From Wolbachia endosymbiont of Folsomia candida (GTDB lineage Bacteria > Pseudomonadota > Alphaproteobacteria > Rickettsiales > Anaplasmataceae), in contig NZ_CP015510.2 of NCBI RefSeq assembly GCF_001931755.2, positions 682,001 to 746,000 on the forward strand: DNA of 64,000 nucleotides, written 5' to 3'. How positions within the stretch are numbered: position 1 is the first letter of the stretch; every line of letters starts with the position of its first letter. Position numbers and translations under genes: made by a program. Under the pieces are notes generated by a model that saw only the letters and a list, made by a program, of their open reading frames with translations, was not told the DNA's origin and ran no database searches. This document shows positions 34,316 to 43,826 of this stretch, in pieces.

Positions 34316-36141
34316 TTTATAGCAGCAGTTTTTATGCAGGATTCAAGCCAGATCCACTACTTAAAGTCTCAGAGTGGTCAGATGAATATCGAGTGCTTTC
34401 ACAAACAGCATCATCAGAGCCAGGAAAATGGAGAACAGAAAGAACTCCTTACCTTAAAGAAATAATGGATTCACTTTCGCCGTCATCGAAGGTTGAAAGA
34501 GTGATTTTTATGAAAGGAGCACAAATTGGAGGAACAGAAGCTGGAAATAACTGGATAGGCTATGTCATTGATCAAACACCAGGTCCCATGCTAGTAGTTC
34601 AACCAACTGTAGAAATGGGAAAGCGTTGGTCTAAAGGAAGATTTGCGCCTTTAATTGAAAATACGCCATGTTTAAAAGATAAAGTAAAAGATCCCAGATC
34701 AAGAGATTCAGGTAATACCGTTCAAAGTAAAGAGTTTCCTGGAGGAATTGTAGTAATAACTGGCGCAAATAGCAGTGTAGGCCTTCGTTCTATGCCGGTA
34801 AAATATCTCTTTCTTGATGAGATTGATGCCTATCCTGGAGATTCAAGTGGAGAAGGTGATCCTGTCTTACTTAGCATAGCCCGCACTAATACTTTTACCC
34901 GTCGAAAGATATTTTTAGTATCAACTCCTACAGTGCATGGCATCAGCAGAATAGAAAAAGAATTTGAAGCTTCCGATAAACGTTACTTTTTTGTCCCATG
35001 TCCTCATTGTAATCACCATCAAGTGTTAAAATGGTCACAAATAAAGTGGGAAGATAAGGATCCAAAAACAGCACATTATGAATGCACTGAATGCAAAGGC
35101 AAAATAGAAAACCATCAAAAAATAGATATGCTTGCCAAGGGAGAGTGGAGAGCTACTGATTCAACAAAAGATGGAAAGACAGCAGGGTTTCATATTTCAA
35201 GCTTGTATAGTCCAGTTGGATGGTATAGCTGGAGTCAAGCAGTAGCGGAATTTTTGCATAGTAAAGATAACGAACAACTATTAAAAGTCTGGATAAATAC
35301 AGTGCTGGGAGAAACTTGGGTTGATAGAGGAGAAGTACCAGACTGGAAACATCTTTTTGAGCGTAGAGAATCTTACCTTATTGGCACAATACCAGAAGGA
35401 GAAGTAGTTCTCACAGCAGGTGTTGATGTTCAAAAAGATCGGTTAGAAGTTGAAGTTGTAGCTTGGGGAAAAGGTAGAAAGAGCTGGTCAATTGATTATC
35501 AAGTGTTTGAAGGAGATCCTGGAGACAAAGTTATTTGGAATAAATTATCAGAGTTATTGAATCATCACTTTCTTGGGCCGCATGGAGTTGAATACACAAT
35601 TAGCATGATGGCAGTGGATGCAGGATATGCAACGCAAGAAGTATATAATTGGGTGAGAAGTCATCAAGGATCTGGCAGAGTTATGGCAGTCAAAGGAATG
35701 AACAAAGCCCTTGTTCCGCTCAATAGCCCAAGTAGAGTTGATATAACGGTTAGCGGGAAAAAACTACGCAGAGGAATGAAACTCTGGCCAGTTGGAGTAT
35801 CAATATTAAAGTCAGAGTTGTTTCAATTGCTTAATATTTCGCAAAATGAAGAGGCTGGATATTGCCATTTCCCAGAGTACTCACCTGAATATTTTAAACA
35901 GCTTACAGCAGAGCAATTAATTACCAAAGTAGTAAAAGGATATACGAAGCAAGAGTGGCAGAAAATAAGAGATCGTAACGAAGCACTTGATTGTAGAATT
36001 TACGCAAGAGCTGCATCTATTGCACTGGGAATCGATCGTTGGCAAGAAAATCAGTGGAGTAGTTTGAGTGAAAAGACCGAGAGTAGAAAGAAATCAGAAA
36101 AAATAAGAAAGAGTAAGTGGCTGGGCGATCAAAATGTATAG
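34312..36141 (+). CDS. terL: terminase large subunit (gpA-like), second copy
   Basis: A 609-aa packaging ATPase/nuclease, nearly the same as 4563-6389. Walker A-like KGAQIGGTEA, Walker B YLFLDE and the four zinc-ligand cysteines (CPHC and CTEC) are kept. Its end overlaps the gpW gene by 8 bp. Confidence 0.93.
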   Translation: MIYSSSFYAGFKPDPLLKVSEWSDEYRVLSQTASSEPGKWRTERTPYLKEIMDSLSPSSKVERVIFMKGAQIGGTEAGNNWIGYVIDQTPGPMLVVQPTVEMGKRWSKGRFAPLIENTPCLKDKVKDPRSRDSGNTVQSKEFPGGIVVITGANSSVGLRSMPVKYLFLDEIDAYPGDSSGEGDPVLLSIARTNTFTRRKIFLVSTPTVHGISRIEKEFEASDKRYFFVPCPHCNHHQVLKWSQIKWEDKDPKTAHYECTECKGKIENHQKIDMLAKGEWRATDSTKDGKTAGFHISSLYSPVGWYSWSQAVAEFLHSKDNEQLLKVWINTVLGETWVDRGEVPDWKHLFERRESYLIGTIPEGEVVLTAGVDVQKDRLEVEVVAWGKGRKSWSIDYQVFEGDPGDKVIWNKLSELLNHHFLGPHGVEYTISMMAVDAGYATQEVYNWVRSHQGSGRVMAVKGMNKALVPLNSPSRVDITVSGKKLRRGMKLWPVGVSILKSELFQLLNISQNEEAGYCHFPEYSPEYFKQLTAEQLITKVVKGYTKQEWQKIRDRNEALDCRIYARAASIALGIDRWQENQWSSLSEKTESRKKSEKIRKSKWLGDQNV

Positions 36142-36358
36142 TGAAGAATATTTATTACAAGTTGAAAAAGCGATAAAGAAACTCCAAAAAGGAGAGCGAG
36201 TTGTATCTATTGGCTATGGTGATCATGTTGTTCGTTATGCAGAAGTACAAATAAACGATTTATTGAGTCTTCGGCAAAGAATCAAAGCTGAACTGAAAAT
36301 TGCAGGTCAAAAGCCTAAAAGAAAGGTAGTGTTTTCGGCGAATAAGGGAATTATTTAA
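36134..36358 (+). CDS. gpW-like head-tail connector, second copy
   Basis: A 74-aa protein starting inside the terminase 3' end, with the same RVVSIGYGDHVVRYAEVQ hairpin as 6391-6624. The tail ends three residues earlier. Confidence 0.8.
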   Translation: MYSEEYLLQVEKAIKKLQKGERVVSIGYGDHVVRYAEVQINDLLSLRQRIKAELKIAGQKPKRKVVFSANKGII

Positions 36359-36367
36359 AGGAGGTCT

Positions 36368-36577
36368 ATGAAAAAGATTGCAGAAGAAGAGAAATATCAG
36401 GACTTTTTAGAGCATCTAAAGAATTTTATTACTGCTAGCCATTCTGGAATAGCAAAACACAGAATCAGAAAACATAGAAAATGCTCTCCAAGTGTAAAAG
36501 AGATTGAGTTATCTAAGAACCCAAAAACTAAAGGAAGTAAAAAGCATGTGGATCAAATCACTAAAGCAACTATTTAA
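36368..36577 (+). CDS. small basic hypothetical protein between gpW and portal
   Basis: A 69-aa Lys/Arg-rich protein (FITASHSGIAKHRIRKHRK) with a full AAAGGAGG ribosome-binding site before ATG 36368. Its last 11 codons overlap the portal start in another frame. It stands exactly where the first module has the RelB/RelE-type pair. It is not similar to either toxin or antitoxin and I cannot assign a function; a connector accessory protein is possible. Confidence 0.6.
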   Translation: MKKIAEEEKYQDFLEHLKNFITASHSGIAKHRIRKHRKCSPSVKEIELSKNPKTKGSKKHVDQITKATI

Positions 36578-37958
36578 CAAATTACCAAAAGCCAAAAGTT
36601 CTGCATGGGATGGAGCAGGATCTGGTAGAAGAGTTATGTATTGGCAGCCAGAGGGAGGTGGCATAAATAGCTTACTTTCTCATAGTATTGAAACTTTGCG
36701 CAGTCGTTCTCGAGACATGGTGCGGAAAAATCCATATGCTGCAAATATTATTGATACGATAGTGAGCAACTCTGTTGGAACTGGCATAAAACCCCAATCA
36801 AAAGCTAAAGATGCAGAGTTTCGCAAAAAAATTCAAGAGCTGTGGCTTTGTTGGACCGATGAAGCAGATAGTAATAATATTAGTGATTTCTACGGATTAC
36901 AGGCTCTGGTATGCAGAAGTATGGTTGAAGGCGGGGAATGTTTTGTTCGGTTACGTACTCGCAAGCAAGAAGATGGATTCTCTGTGCCATTGCAGTTGCA
37001 AGTGCTTGAATCAGAGCACTTGGATAATAAAAGCAATCAAACTCTGGCAAATGGTAACGTAATCCGAAATGGTATTGAGTTCAATAGGCTTGGACAAAGA
37101 GAAGCGTATTACCTATTTCGAGAACACCCTGGTGAGAGTACTTTTGGTGAGTCTGTAAGAGTACCAGCAAATGATGTTTTGCATATCTATAAGCCACTCA
37201 GACCTGGGCAAATTAGAGGAGAACCTTGGCTTTCCAACGTACTTTTGAAACTCTATGAGCTTGACCAATACGATGATGCAGAATTAGTTAGAAAAAAGAC
37301 TGCGGCAATGTTTGCTGGATTTATCACACGACTTGATCCAGAGGCAAGTATTTTAGGAGAAGGTGAAGCAAATGAGCATGGAGTTGCGCTTTCTGGCCTT
37401 GAACCTGGCACTATGCAATTACTTGATCCAGGCGAAGATATTAAGTTTTCAGAACCATCTGACGTTGGTGGCAGTTATGAAGCATTCATGAGACAGCAGT
37501 TACGTGCAATTGCAATTGGCATTGGGATTACCTATGAACAACTAACAGGTGATTTAACCAACGTAAATTATTCTTCAATTAGAGCAGGATTAATAGAGTT
37601 TCGCAGAAGATGTGCAATGTTACAACACAATATTATGGTATTTCAGTTCTGCAGGCCTATATGGAATCGATGGATAGAACTTGCCACTCTATCTGGAAAA
37701 CTCCCTACAACAGCAAAAGAAACGTTAAAAGAAGTAAAGTGGATACCACAGGGATTTGATTGGGTAGACCCGCTAAAAGACCAACAAGCACAGCAAATGG
37801 CAGTAAGAAATGGCTTCAAGAGCAGGTCAGAAGTAGTTTCAGAAATGGGATATGATGCTGAAGAAATTGATCAAGAAATAGCTGAAGATCAAAATCGTGC
37901 TGATTCTTTCAACCTATTTTTTGACTCGGATACAAGGAGTACACAACAAAAATCATGA
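36546..37958 (+). CDS. portal protein (gpB-like), second copy
   Basis: The frame is open from 36504, but ATG 36546 (MWIKSLKQLFNKLPKAKSS) aligns with the start at 7334 and has AAGGAAG upstream. It is 470 aa. All conserved portal blocks match the first copy. It overlaps the protease start by 4 bp (ATGA), unlike copy 1, which has a 14-bp gap. Confidence 0.92.
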   Translation: MWIKSLKQLFNKLPKAKSSAWDGAGSGRRVMYWQPEGGGINSLLSHSIETLRSRSRDMVRKNPYAANIIDTIVSNSVGTGIKPQSKAKDAEFRKKIQELWLCWTDEADSNNISDFYGLQALVCRSMVEGGECFVRLRTRKQEDGFSVPLQLQVLESEHLDNKSNQTLANGNVIRNGIEFNRLGQREAYYLFREHPGESTFGESVRVPANDVLHIYKPLRPGQIRGEPWLSNVLLKLYELDQYDDAELVRKKTAAMFAGFITRLDPEASILGEGEANEHGVALSGLEPGTMQLLDPGEDIKFSEPSDVGGSYEAFMRQQLRAIAIGIGITYEQLTGDLTNVNYSSIRAGLIEFRRRCAMLQHNIMVFQFCRPIWNRWIELATLSGKLPTTAKETLKEVKWIPQGFDWVDPLKDQQAQQMAVRNGFKSRSEVVSEMGYDAEEIDQEIAEDQNRADSFNLFFDSDTRSTQQKS

Positions 37959-39037
37959 CAAAACAAGCAATATGGCTAAATAAACCAATGATGGTAGAGA
38001 CAAGAAGTTTTGAACTACTATCTTTATATAGCGGAAAACAAGCAAACTTTAAGAACTTAAAGCATAATACTATAAGCCTAAAAGGAGTAGCAATTGTACC
38101 AATTTACGGAATTCTAACTAAAAACCCCGGAACTTTTGACGATATTTTAGGTATGACGTCATATGAAAGAATTCGCTTTCAAATAGAGGAAGCATTGGGA
38201 AATGATAAAGTAGAAACCATTTTACTAGATATAGACAGCCCTGGAGGGGAGGTAAATGGTATTTTTGATCTAGCTGATTTTATTTACGAATCAAGGTCGA
38301 AAAAAAAGATTGTAGCAATAGCCAATGATGATGCGTACTCTGCCGCGTATGCTATTGCCTCTAGCGCTGAAAAGGTTTTTGTGACTCGTACTTCAGGAGT
38401 AGGAAGTATTGGAGTAATAGCAAGCCATATAGATCAAAGTGGATTTGATGAGAAACAAGGTATTAAATATACAACTATTTTTGCAGGTAGCAGAAAGAAT
38501 GATTTAAACCCGCATGAGCCTATTAACTCTGAAGGCTTAGAAAGTTTGAGAGGGGAAATAGATCGCTTATATGGAATGTTTGTACAGCTTATAGCACGCA
38601 ATCGAAATCTTTCTATAGAAGCTGTCAAATCCACTGAAGCAGGGCTTTATTTTGGTCAAAAAGCGATTGAGATTGGCATTGCAGATGGAATTATAACATT
38701 TTCTGAATTTATTAATCAACATAGGAGGAATTTCACTATGAATGAACAAGCAACTAAAGCACAAACTATAAACCCTGATGAATTAATTGATCAAGGTAAG
38801 CATATTGGTTATGAAAAATGTCGCACTGAAGTTTTAGAGGTAATACGTTTGTGTAATTTATCACGAATGCCAGAAAAAATAACAGAGTTTATTGAACAAA
38901 GCGTAAATGTTGAACAAGCACGAGAGATCTTAATGAAAACTCTTGCAGAGCAAACGGTGAAGAATGAAATTTTCAGTGCATTGCCACAAGACTCATCAGA
39001 AGGTCTAGTAATGAAAGCGGCTAAGGCACGACAATAA
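37955..39037 (+). CDS. S49-family head maturation protease with scaffold, second copy
   Basis: A 360-aa paralogue of 8761-9849. The DIDSPGGEVNG, AYSAAYAIASS and TSGVGSIGVIASH motifs are intact. The region after residue 260 is the scaffold with an internal start at 38738. The N-terminal 40 residues are the most divergent part. Confidence 0.88.
   Translation: MTKQAIWLNKPMMVETRSFELLSLYSGKQANFKNLKHNTISLKGVAIVPIYGILTKNPGTFDDILGMTSYERIRFQIEEALGNDKVETILLDIDSPGGEVNGIFDLADFIYESRSKKKIVAIANDDAYSAAYAIASSAEKVFVTRTSGVGSIGVIASHIDQSGFDEKQGIKYTTIFAGSRKNDLNPHEPINSEGLESLRGEIDRLYGMFVQLIARNRNLSIEAVKSTEAGLYFGQKAIEIGIADGIITFSEFINQHRRNFTMNEQATKAQTINPDELIDQGKHIGYEKCRTEVLEVIRLCNLSRMPEKITEFIEQSVNVEQAREILMKTLAEQTVKNEIFSALPQDSSEGLVMKAAKARQ
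38738..39037 (+). CDS. internal in-frame scaffold protein, second copy
   Basis: ATG 38738 is preceded by ATAGGAGGAATTTCACT, a near-perfect ribosome-binding site inside the protease gene, giving 99 aa (MNEQATKAQTINPDELIDQG...). Both modules keep the site although the codons around it differ, which argues for selection on the internal start. Confidence 0.6.
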   Translation: MNEQATKAQTINPDELIDQGKHIGYEKCRTEVLEVIRLCNLSRMPEKITEFIEQSVNVEQAREILMKTLAEQTVKNEIFSALPQDSSEGLVMKAAKARQ

Positions 39038-39145
39038 ACCTCAATCATCACAAAGCTAAAGCTATTCCGCAGGCTATAGCAATTACAAACTCAGCGAAAA
39101 AATTCAAAAAACATAATTTCTATAAAAATTTTCAGGAGAAAAAAC

Positions 39146-39514
39146 ATGTCTTGTATAACTGAACAGAACAATCTTGGTGACCTCTTAAAATACGAGGCAT
39201 CAAATCTTTACTCACGAGATCAAGTTACTGTTGCCAAAGGACAAAATCTTACCTTGGGTACTGTAGTTGGCTTGGATAAAGAGAATTTAATTAAGATTCT
39301 AAATCCGCTAGCCACAGATGGAATTCAAACTGCCATAGGTGTGATGACAAGTGATGTCAACGCAAAAGAGAACACCAAAGCAGTAATAATTACTCGTATA
39401 GCTTTGCTAGCTGATCACGCAATTGTTTGGCCACCTAGTATAACCGAAGAGCAAAAAACAGCAGCAATAAAACAACTTGAAGAGCGCGGTATTGTAGTCC
39501 GTAAGGGAGTCTAA
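39146..39514 (+). CDS. head decoration protein (gpD-like), second copy
   Basis: A 122-aa paralogue of 9955-10326, with CAGGAG before the ATG. Differences lie mainly in the surface-type segment around residues 60-75 (VMTSDVNAKENTKA). Confidence 0.85.
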   Translation: MSCITEQNNLGDLLKYEASNLYSRDQVTVAKGQNLTLGTVVGLDKENLIKILNPLATDGIQTAIGVMTSDVNAKENTKAVIITRIALLADHAIVWPPSITEEQKTAAIKQLEERGIVVRKGV

Positions 39515-39559
39515 ACCTCAATCTATATTAATTTTTCTACATAACAGGAGCTAAACATT

Positions 39560-40561
39560 ATGCAAAATCCATTTTCAAATCCAGCATTCAATATGACAGC
39601 ATTAACTGGTGCAATTAATATTCTACCGATTAATTTTGGTCGTACGGAAAGTTTGAAATTATTTCCAAGTAAATCAGTGAGATTTCGTCACATTACTATA
39701 GAAGAGCAAAACGGAGTCTTAAATTTATTACCAACTCAAGTCCCAGGAGCACCAGCAACAGTGGGAAAACGTGGCAAGAGAAAGGTTCGAACATTTACAA
39801 TTCCTCATATTCCCCACGATGACGTTGTGTTACCTGAAGAAGTTCAAGGAATACGTAGCTTTGGTTCAGAAAATGAACTTGTAGCTCTTGCTGATGTTGT
39901 CACTGATCATTTGCAGTCAATGAGAAATAAACATGCTATAACGCTGGAACATTTACGTATGGGAGCATTAAAGGGAATTATTCTTGATGCAGATGGCTCT
40001 GAGCTCTTAAACCTCTACAATGAATTTGGCATTACTCCAAAAGTAGTAAATTTTGCACTTGGAACTGCAACAACAGATGTAAAAAGGAAGTGCATGGAAG
40101 TACTGCGCCATATTGAAGATAGCTTAAGTGGTGAATATATGACAGGGATTCATGCCCTAGTTAGTCCTGAGTTTTTTGACGCTTTAACTTCACACCAAAA
40201 AGTAAAAGAAGCATATGAAAGATGGCAAGAAGGAGCAGCTCTCAGAAACGATATGAGGTCAGGATTTACTTTCTGTGGCATTACATTTGAGGAGTATAAA
40301 GGACAAGCAACTGATCCAGAAGGTAATGTCAGAAGATTTATTGAAAAAGACACAGGGCATTGTTTTCCACTTGGTACAGCAAATACATTTACGACTTATT
40401 TTGGTCCAGCAGATTTTAATGAGACAGTAAATACACTTGGGCAACCACTTTATGCAAAACAAGAGCCAAGAAGATTTGATAGAGGAACAGATCTACATAC
40501 TCAATCCAATCCTCTACCAATGTGCCATAGGCCAGGTGTTTTAATCAAAGTGACCTGCTAG
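39560..40561 (+). CDS. major capsid protein (gpE-like), second copy
   Basis: A 333-aa shell protein, nearly the same as 10331-11332, with CAGGAG upstream. The strong conservation of capsid, portal and terminase between the modules contrasts with the divergent small joining protein that follows. Confidence 0.92.
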   Translation: MQNPFSNPAFNMTALTGAINILPINFGRTESLKLFPSKSVRFRHITIEEQNGVLNLLPTQVPGAPATVGKRGKRKVRTFTIPHIPHDDVVLPEEVQGIRSFGSENELVALADVVTDHLQSMRNKHAITLEHLRMGALKGIILDADGSELLNLYNEFGITPKVVNFALGTATTDVKRKCMEVLRHIEDSLSGEYMTGIHALVSPEFFDALTSHQKVKEAYERWQEGAALRNDMRSGFTFCGITFEEYKGQATDPEGNVRRFIEKDTGHCFPLGTANTFTTYFGPADFNETVNTLGQPLYAKQEPRRFDRGTDLHTQSNPLPMCHRPGVLIKVTC

Positions 40562-40675
40562 CTGTGAGGCAAAAATGACTATTGCTGAGTTACTAGCAGG
40601 CTGCTTCACATACCTATGGCAATAAGCATTATACCAATTTAAGCATATAAAGCAACTGAACTTGGTATAGAAACT

Positions 40676-40999
40676 ATGCTTAAAAATATCAATAGATTAT
40701 TTATAGACTGCTTCGAATATCTAGGAGTGGAAGCCACATATTGCAATAAAAACAAGGAAGCCATCTGTGAGGTAAAAGTTTTAGTAAAACGTCCCGATAC
40801 TACGTATTCCTTAGGAAATGATGGAACATTAACGAACCAAATTGCTTCCATAGAAATACGTAGTCAGGACGTGACTTACCCTAGTCCAGGAGACTATATC
40901 AAAATTGGTAATAAATTCTATAGGATTTTTGAACCACCACTGAAAGATTCTTCAAATAACTTATGGGAAATTCAAGCAATTGAGGTTGAGGATGCTTAA
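40676..40999 (+). CDS. head-tail joining protein (FII-like), second copy
   Basis: A 107-aa protein sharing the N-terminal FIDCFEYLG and C-terminal GDYIKIGNKFYRIFEPPLKD motifs with 11410-11721, but with a different middle. The pattern fits the FII family. It overlaps the gpZ gene start. Confidence 0.58.
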   Translation: MLKNINRLFIDCFEYLGVEATYCNKNKEAICEVKVLVKRPDTTYSLGNDGTLTNQIASIEIRSQDVTYPSPGDYIKIGNKFYRIFEPPLKDSSNNLWEIQAIEVEDA

Positions 41000-41507
41000 C
41001 ATTAAAGCTAATAATATTAACCAAATTATTAGTAATATTGATAATCAAGGGTCACAAGTACGGCTGCTAGCCGCAAAAGCACTAAATAAGACTGCACTTT
41101 GGCTAAAAGCACAAGCTGCTAAAGAGATTAGCAAAGAAAAGCAAATAAAACTAACGGTAATGAGGAAAAGGCTGAGAATTATTAAAGCAAGAGCAAGTAC
41201 GTTAGAAGTTTTAGTTAAAGCAAATTTATATGCTGTAAGTGCTTCATCGCTTGGAAGTATGAGGCAAACAAAAATGGGAGCAAAAGCAGGAAAATATATG
41301 TTTGATAATGCATTTATAGCAACCATGCCAGAGGGTCATCGTGGTGTTTTTAAAAGAGAAGGAAGAACAGCGCTACCGATTAAAGAAGTAAAATTACCAT
41401 TAGAACCAGAGGCTTCAAGGATAATTAGTGAGCTTGTAATTCATGAAGTTGAGGCGGTATTTGAGAAATTTCTTCAACGTGAATTGAATTATATTGCGAA
41501 AGTATGA
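40992..41507 (+). CDS. minor tail protein Z (gpZ-like), second copy
   Basis: ATG 40992 (MLNIKANNINQI) lies after GAGG inside the upstream gene and aligns with the start at 11723; four codons further upstream are also open. It is 171 aa. The block KLTVMRKRLRIIKARASTLEV is shared with copy 1. Confidence 0.75.
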   Translation: MLNIKANNINQIISNIDNQGSQVRLLAAKALNKTALWLKAQAAKEISKEKQIKLTVMRKRLRIIKARASTLEVLVKANLYAVSASSLGSMRQTKMGAKAGKYMFDNAFIATMPEGHRGVFKREGRTALPIKEVKLPLEPEASRIISELVIHEVEAVFEKFLQRELNYIAKV

Positions 41508-41974
41508 ATTGGGCTGATTTACATAACGCTATTTGTGATACGCTAAAGGCAGAAATACCAGAGATTCAAACTTGTGAAATTTACCCAGCAATAAGAAAAG
41601 AACTGGTAGCTCCTGCAGTGTTTGTAGAATTAGCAAGTTTAGAGCCTGGCAGAGATGCTGGGACGGAGGAATTGGCTCTTAAGGCAAGATTTGATGCAAG
41701 AATAGTAATTGATTCTACAGTAGAAAATGCTCCTATAGTTGCCAGATCATTAGCTGCTGAGGTTGCAAGGATTGTAAACAAAAATACATTTAATATGAAT
41801 ATTTCACCAGGTGAATTTATATCTGCGGAAATTGACGGATTTAGACCGGAATTAGATGCGTACCTCGTTTGGTTGATTGAATGGACGCATGAACTACATT
41901 TAGGAGAATCAGTCTGGTTAGAAGATAAAATTAAGCCGCATGAAATCACGGTAGGCGAGAATGTTAGAAAGTAA
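41504..41974 (+). CDS. probable tail terminator / gpU-like protein, second copy
   Basis: A 156-aa paralogue of 12232-12705, starting in the gpZ stop (ATGA) and ending inside the gpV gene. The conserved pattern PAVFVELASLEPGRDAGTEE and the Trp pair near the end support one family. The function is assigned by position only. Confidence 0.45.
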   Translation: MNWADLHNAICDTLKAEIPEIQTCEIYPAIRKELVAPAVFVELASLEPGRDAGTEELALKARFDARIVIDSTVENAPIVARSLAAEVARIVNKNTFNMNISPGEFISAEIDGFRPELDAYLVWLIEWTHELHLGESVWLEDKIKPHEITVGENVRK

Positions 41975-42425
41975 TTTTGCCATTTCAGAACTGCAGAGAA
42001 AATTAGCCAATATTATACGTATTGGGATCATTAAAGAAATAGATTATGAAAAAGCAAGAGTACGAGTACAAATAGGAGAGTTTTTAACAGATTGGTTACC
42101 GTGGATAACAAGTAGAGCAGGAGAAGATAGAAACTGGGCTCCACCAAGTGTTAATGAGCAGGTAGTAGTATTATCGCCGCTGGGTGAATTGTCGTTAGGG
42201 GTTGTATTACCAGCAATTTATCAGCAGAAGTACCTTCCATCTGAACGCCAAGAAAATGCTGATATTTTTGAGTTTAAGGACGGAACAAAATTATCATATA
42301 ACAGAGAAAGTCATCACCTTGAATTTATTGTAGCTGATAGAATTACTTTTAAGGTTGGAAAGTCAGAGATAGAAATAACAAAGAATGGTATAAAACTTAA
42401 AGCAAATAGAATAGATTTAAACTGA
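41961..42425 (+). CDS. baseplate spike protein (gpV-like), second copy
   Basis: A 154-aa paralogue of 12692-13156 with the same OB-fold and beta-helical C-terminus. Its stop shares a base with the PAAR start. Confidence 0.85.
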   Translation: MLESNFAISELQRKLANIIRIGIIKEIDYEKARVRVQIGEFLTDWLPWITSRAGEDRNWAPPSVNEQVVVLSPLGELSLGVVLPAIYQQKYLPSERQENADIFEFKDGTKLSYNRESHHLEFIVADRITFKVGKSEIEITKNGIKLKANRIDLN

Positions 42426-42679
42426 TGGATAAAGCTATTGTTTGTATAGGGGACCATTGTACAGGAATACCTGTCCATGTTTGTATGAGTGGAAGTAGCA
42501 ATGTTTTTGTGAATGGTAAATCTGCTTGTCGCAAAAGTGATATTTTGACTCTAGGGGAGACACTAACACAAGGGTCAAACAGTGTATTTTCTAATGGCAT
42601 AGGTGTAGCAAGAACAGGCAACTTGGTGTCGTGTGGTTTTCACGTGATGAGTGTTAGCAAAAATGTATTTGCAGGATAG
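42425..42679 (+). CDS. PAAR-like spike-tip protein, second copy
   Basis: An 84-aa protein with GDHCTGIPVHVCMSGSSNVFVNG, the typical PAAR opening (metal-binding His and Cys candidates), and ARTGNLVSCGFHVMSVS at the end. It is markedly diverged from 13156-13410, more than the adjacent spike gene, so spike tips may be under diversifying pressure. Confidence 0.75.
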   Translation: MDKAIVCIGDHCTGIPVHVCMSGSSNVFVNGKSACRKSDILTLGETLTQGSNSVFSNGIGVARTGNLVSCGFHVMSVSKNVFAG

Positions 42680-42684
42680 AGATA

Positions 42685-43020
42685 ATGCGTGGGATGAGTG
42701 CTATAACAGGCAAGGAATTAGAAGGGATAGAACATTTAAAACAATCAATTATTGATATCTTAACCACTCCGGTGAGTAGTAGAATAATGAGGCGAGATTA
42801 TGGTTCAAGGTTGGTTGAGTTAGTTGATCATCCAGTAAACCGTGATTTTACACTTGAGATTTATGCAGCAACAGCAGAAGCACTGGAAAAGTGGGAGAAA
42901 AGATTTAAACTTGAAAAGGTAAAAATTACAGAAGTCAAAGAAGGAAAAGTAACGCTTGATCTTGAAGGAATCTACTTACCAAACAACGAAAATATTTTGC
43001 TTAAAGGAATCGTTATATAA
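42685..43020 (+). CDS. baseplate wedge protein (gpW/gp25-like), second copy
   Basis: A 111-aa protein with IDILTTPVSSRIMRRDYGS. It is close to 13417-13752 except for the last ten residues. Confidence 0.88.
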   Translation: MRGMSAITGKELEGIEHLKQSIIDILTTPVSSRIMRRDYGSRLVELVDHPVNRDFTLEIYAATAEALEKWEKRFKLEKVKITEVKEGKVTLDLEGIYLPNNENILLKGIVI

Positions 43021-43022
43021 AA

Positions 43023-43826
43023 ATGCATCCACCCAATGTAATTGAAAAATTAAGCTTCGAGGAAATATTTTCACGGATGAAGGAGGAATTAATACGTAGA
43101 GACCCAACGTTTTCAGCGCTTATAGAAAATGATCCTGCAGTAAAAATTTTAGAGGTAGCTGCATGGAGGGAGCTTTTGCTAAGACAGAGGATTAATGAAG
43201 CAGCTAAAGCAAATTTATTAAAGTTCGCAGAAGGGTCTGACCTTGACCACTTAGCTGAATTTTATGGAGTAGAGAGAAACAGAGAAGAAGGTGATGAAGC
43301 TTTTAGAAAAAGAATCAAAGCAAGAATAGCAGGATGGAGTACAGGTGGAAGTAAAGAGCATTACCGCTTTCATGCATTATCAGCTGATTCTCGAGTTAAA
43401 GATGCACTAGTTGAGTCACCTAACCCAGGAAGTGTGCAGATTTCGATTTTATCCACGGAGTTATCAACAGGTGGTGTGCCATCAGAAGAGCTACTTCAAA
43501 TCGTAAGAAAGCAGCTAAATAGCCAAGATATAAGGGTTTTAACAGATACAATTGAAGTTGTAAATTGCAATATTATGGCAATAGATATTCAAAGTAGGAT
43601 TACAGCAGTATCAGAAGAGACAATTGAAGCAGCGAAAAAGCAATTTATTGAAAAGTTTGAAGCAGCCAAAAGATTGGGCTGGAATGTTACTAAGTCTTGG
43701 ATTATAGCAAGTCTTTTCGTTGAAGGAGTGCAAAATGTAGAATTAATAGAACCAAGAGAAGATATTGAGATAAAAGGGAATGAGTGTGCTACTCTTGGTA
43801 ACTTAAAAATTGAATTCAAAAGCTAA
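43023..43826 (+). CDS. baseplate assembly protein (gpJ-like), second copy
   Basis: A 267-aa paralogue of 13755-14564 with the GWSTGGSKEHYRFHALS block. Its TAA shares its last base with the gpI ATG. Confidence 0.88.
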   Translation: MHPPNVIEKLSFEEIFSRMKEELIRRDPTFSALIENDPAVKILEVAAWRELLLRQRINEAAKANLLKFAEGSDLDHLAEFYGVERNREEGDEAFRKRIKARIAGWSTGGSKEHYRFHALSADSRVKDALVESPNPGSVQISILSTELSTGGVPSEELLQIVRKQLNSQDIRVLTDTIEVVNCNIMAIDIQSRITAVSEETIEAAKKQFIEKFEAAKRLGWNVTKSWIIASLFVEGVQNVELIEPREDIEIKGNECATLGNLKIEFKS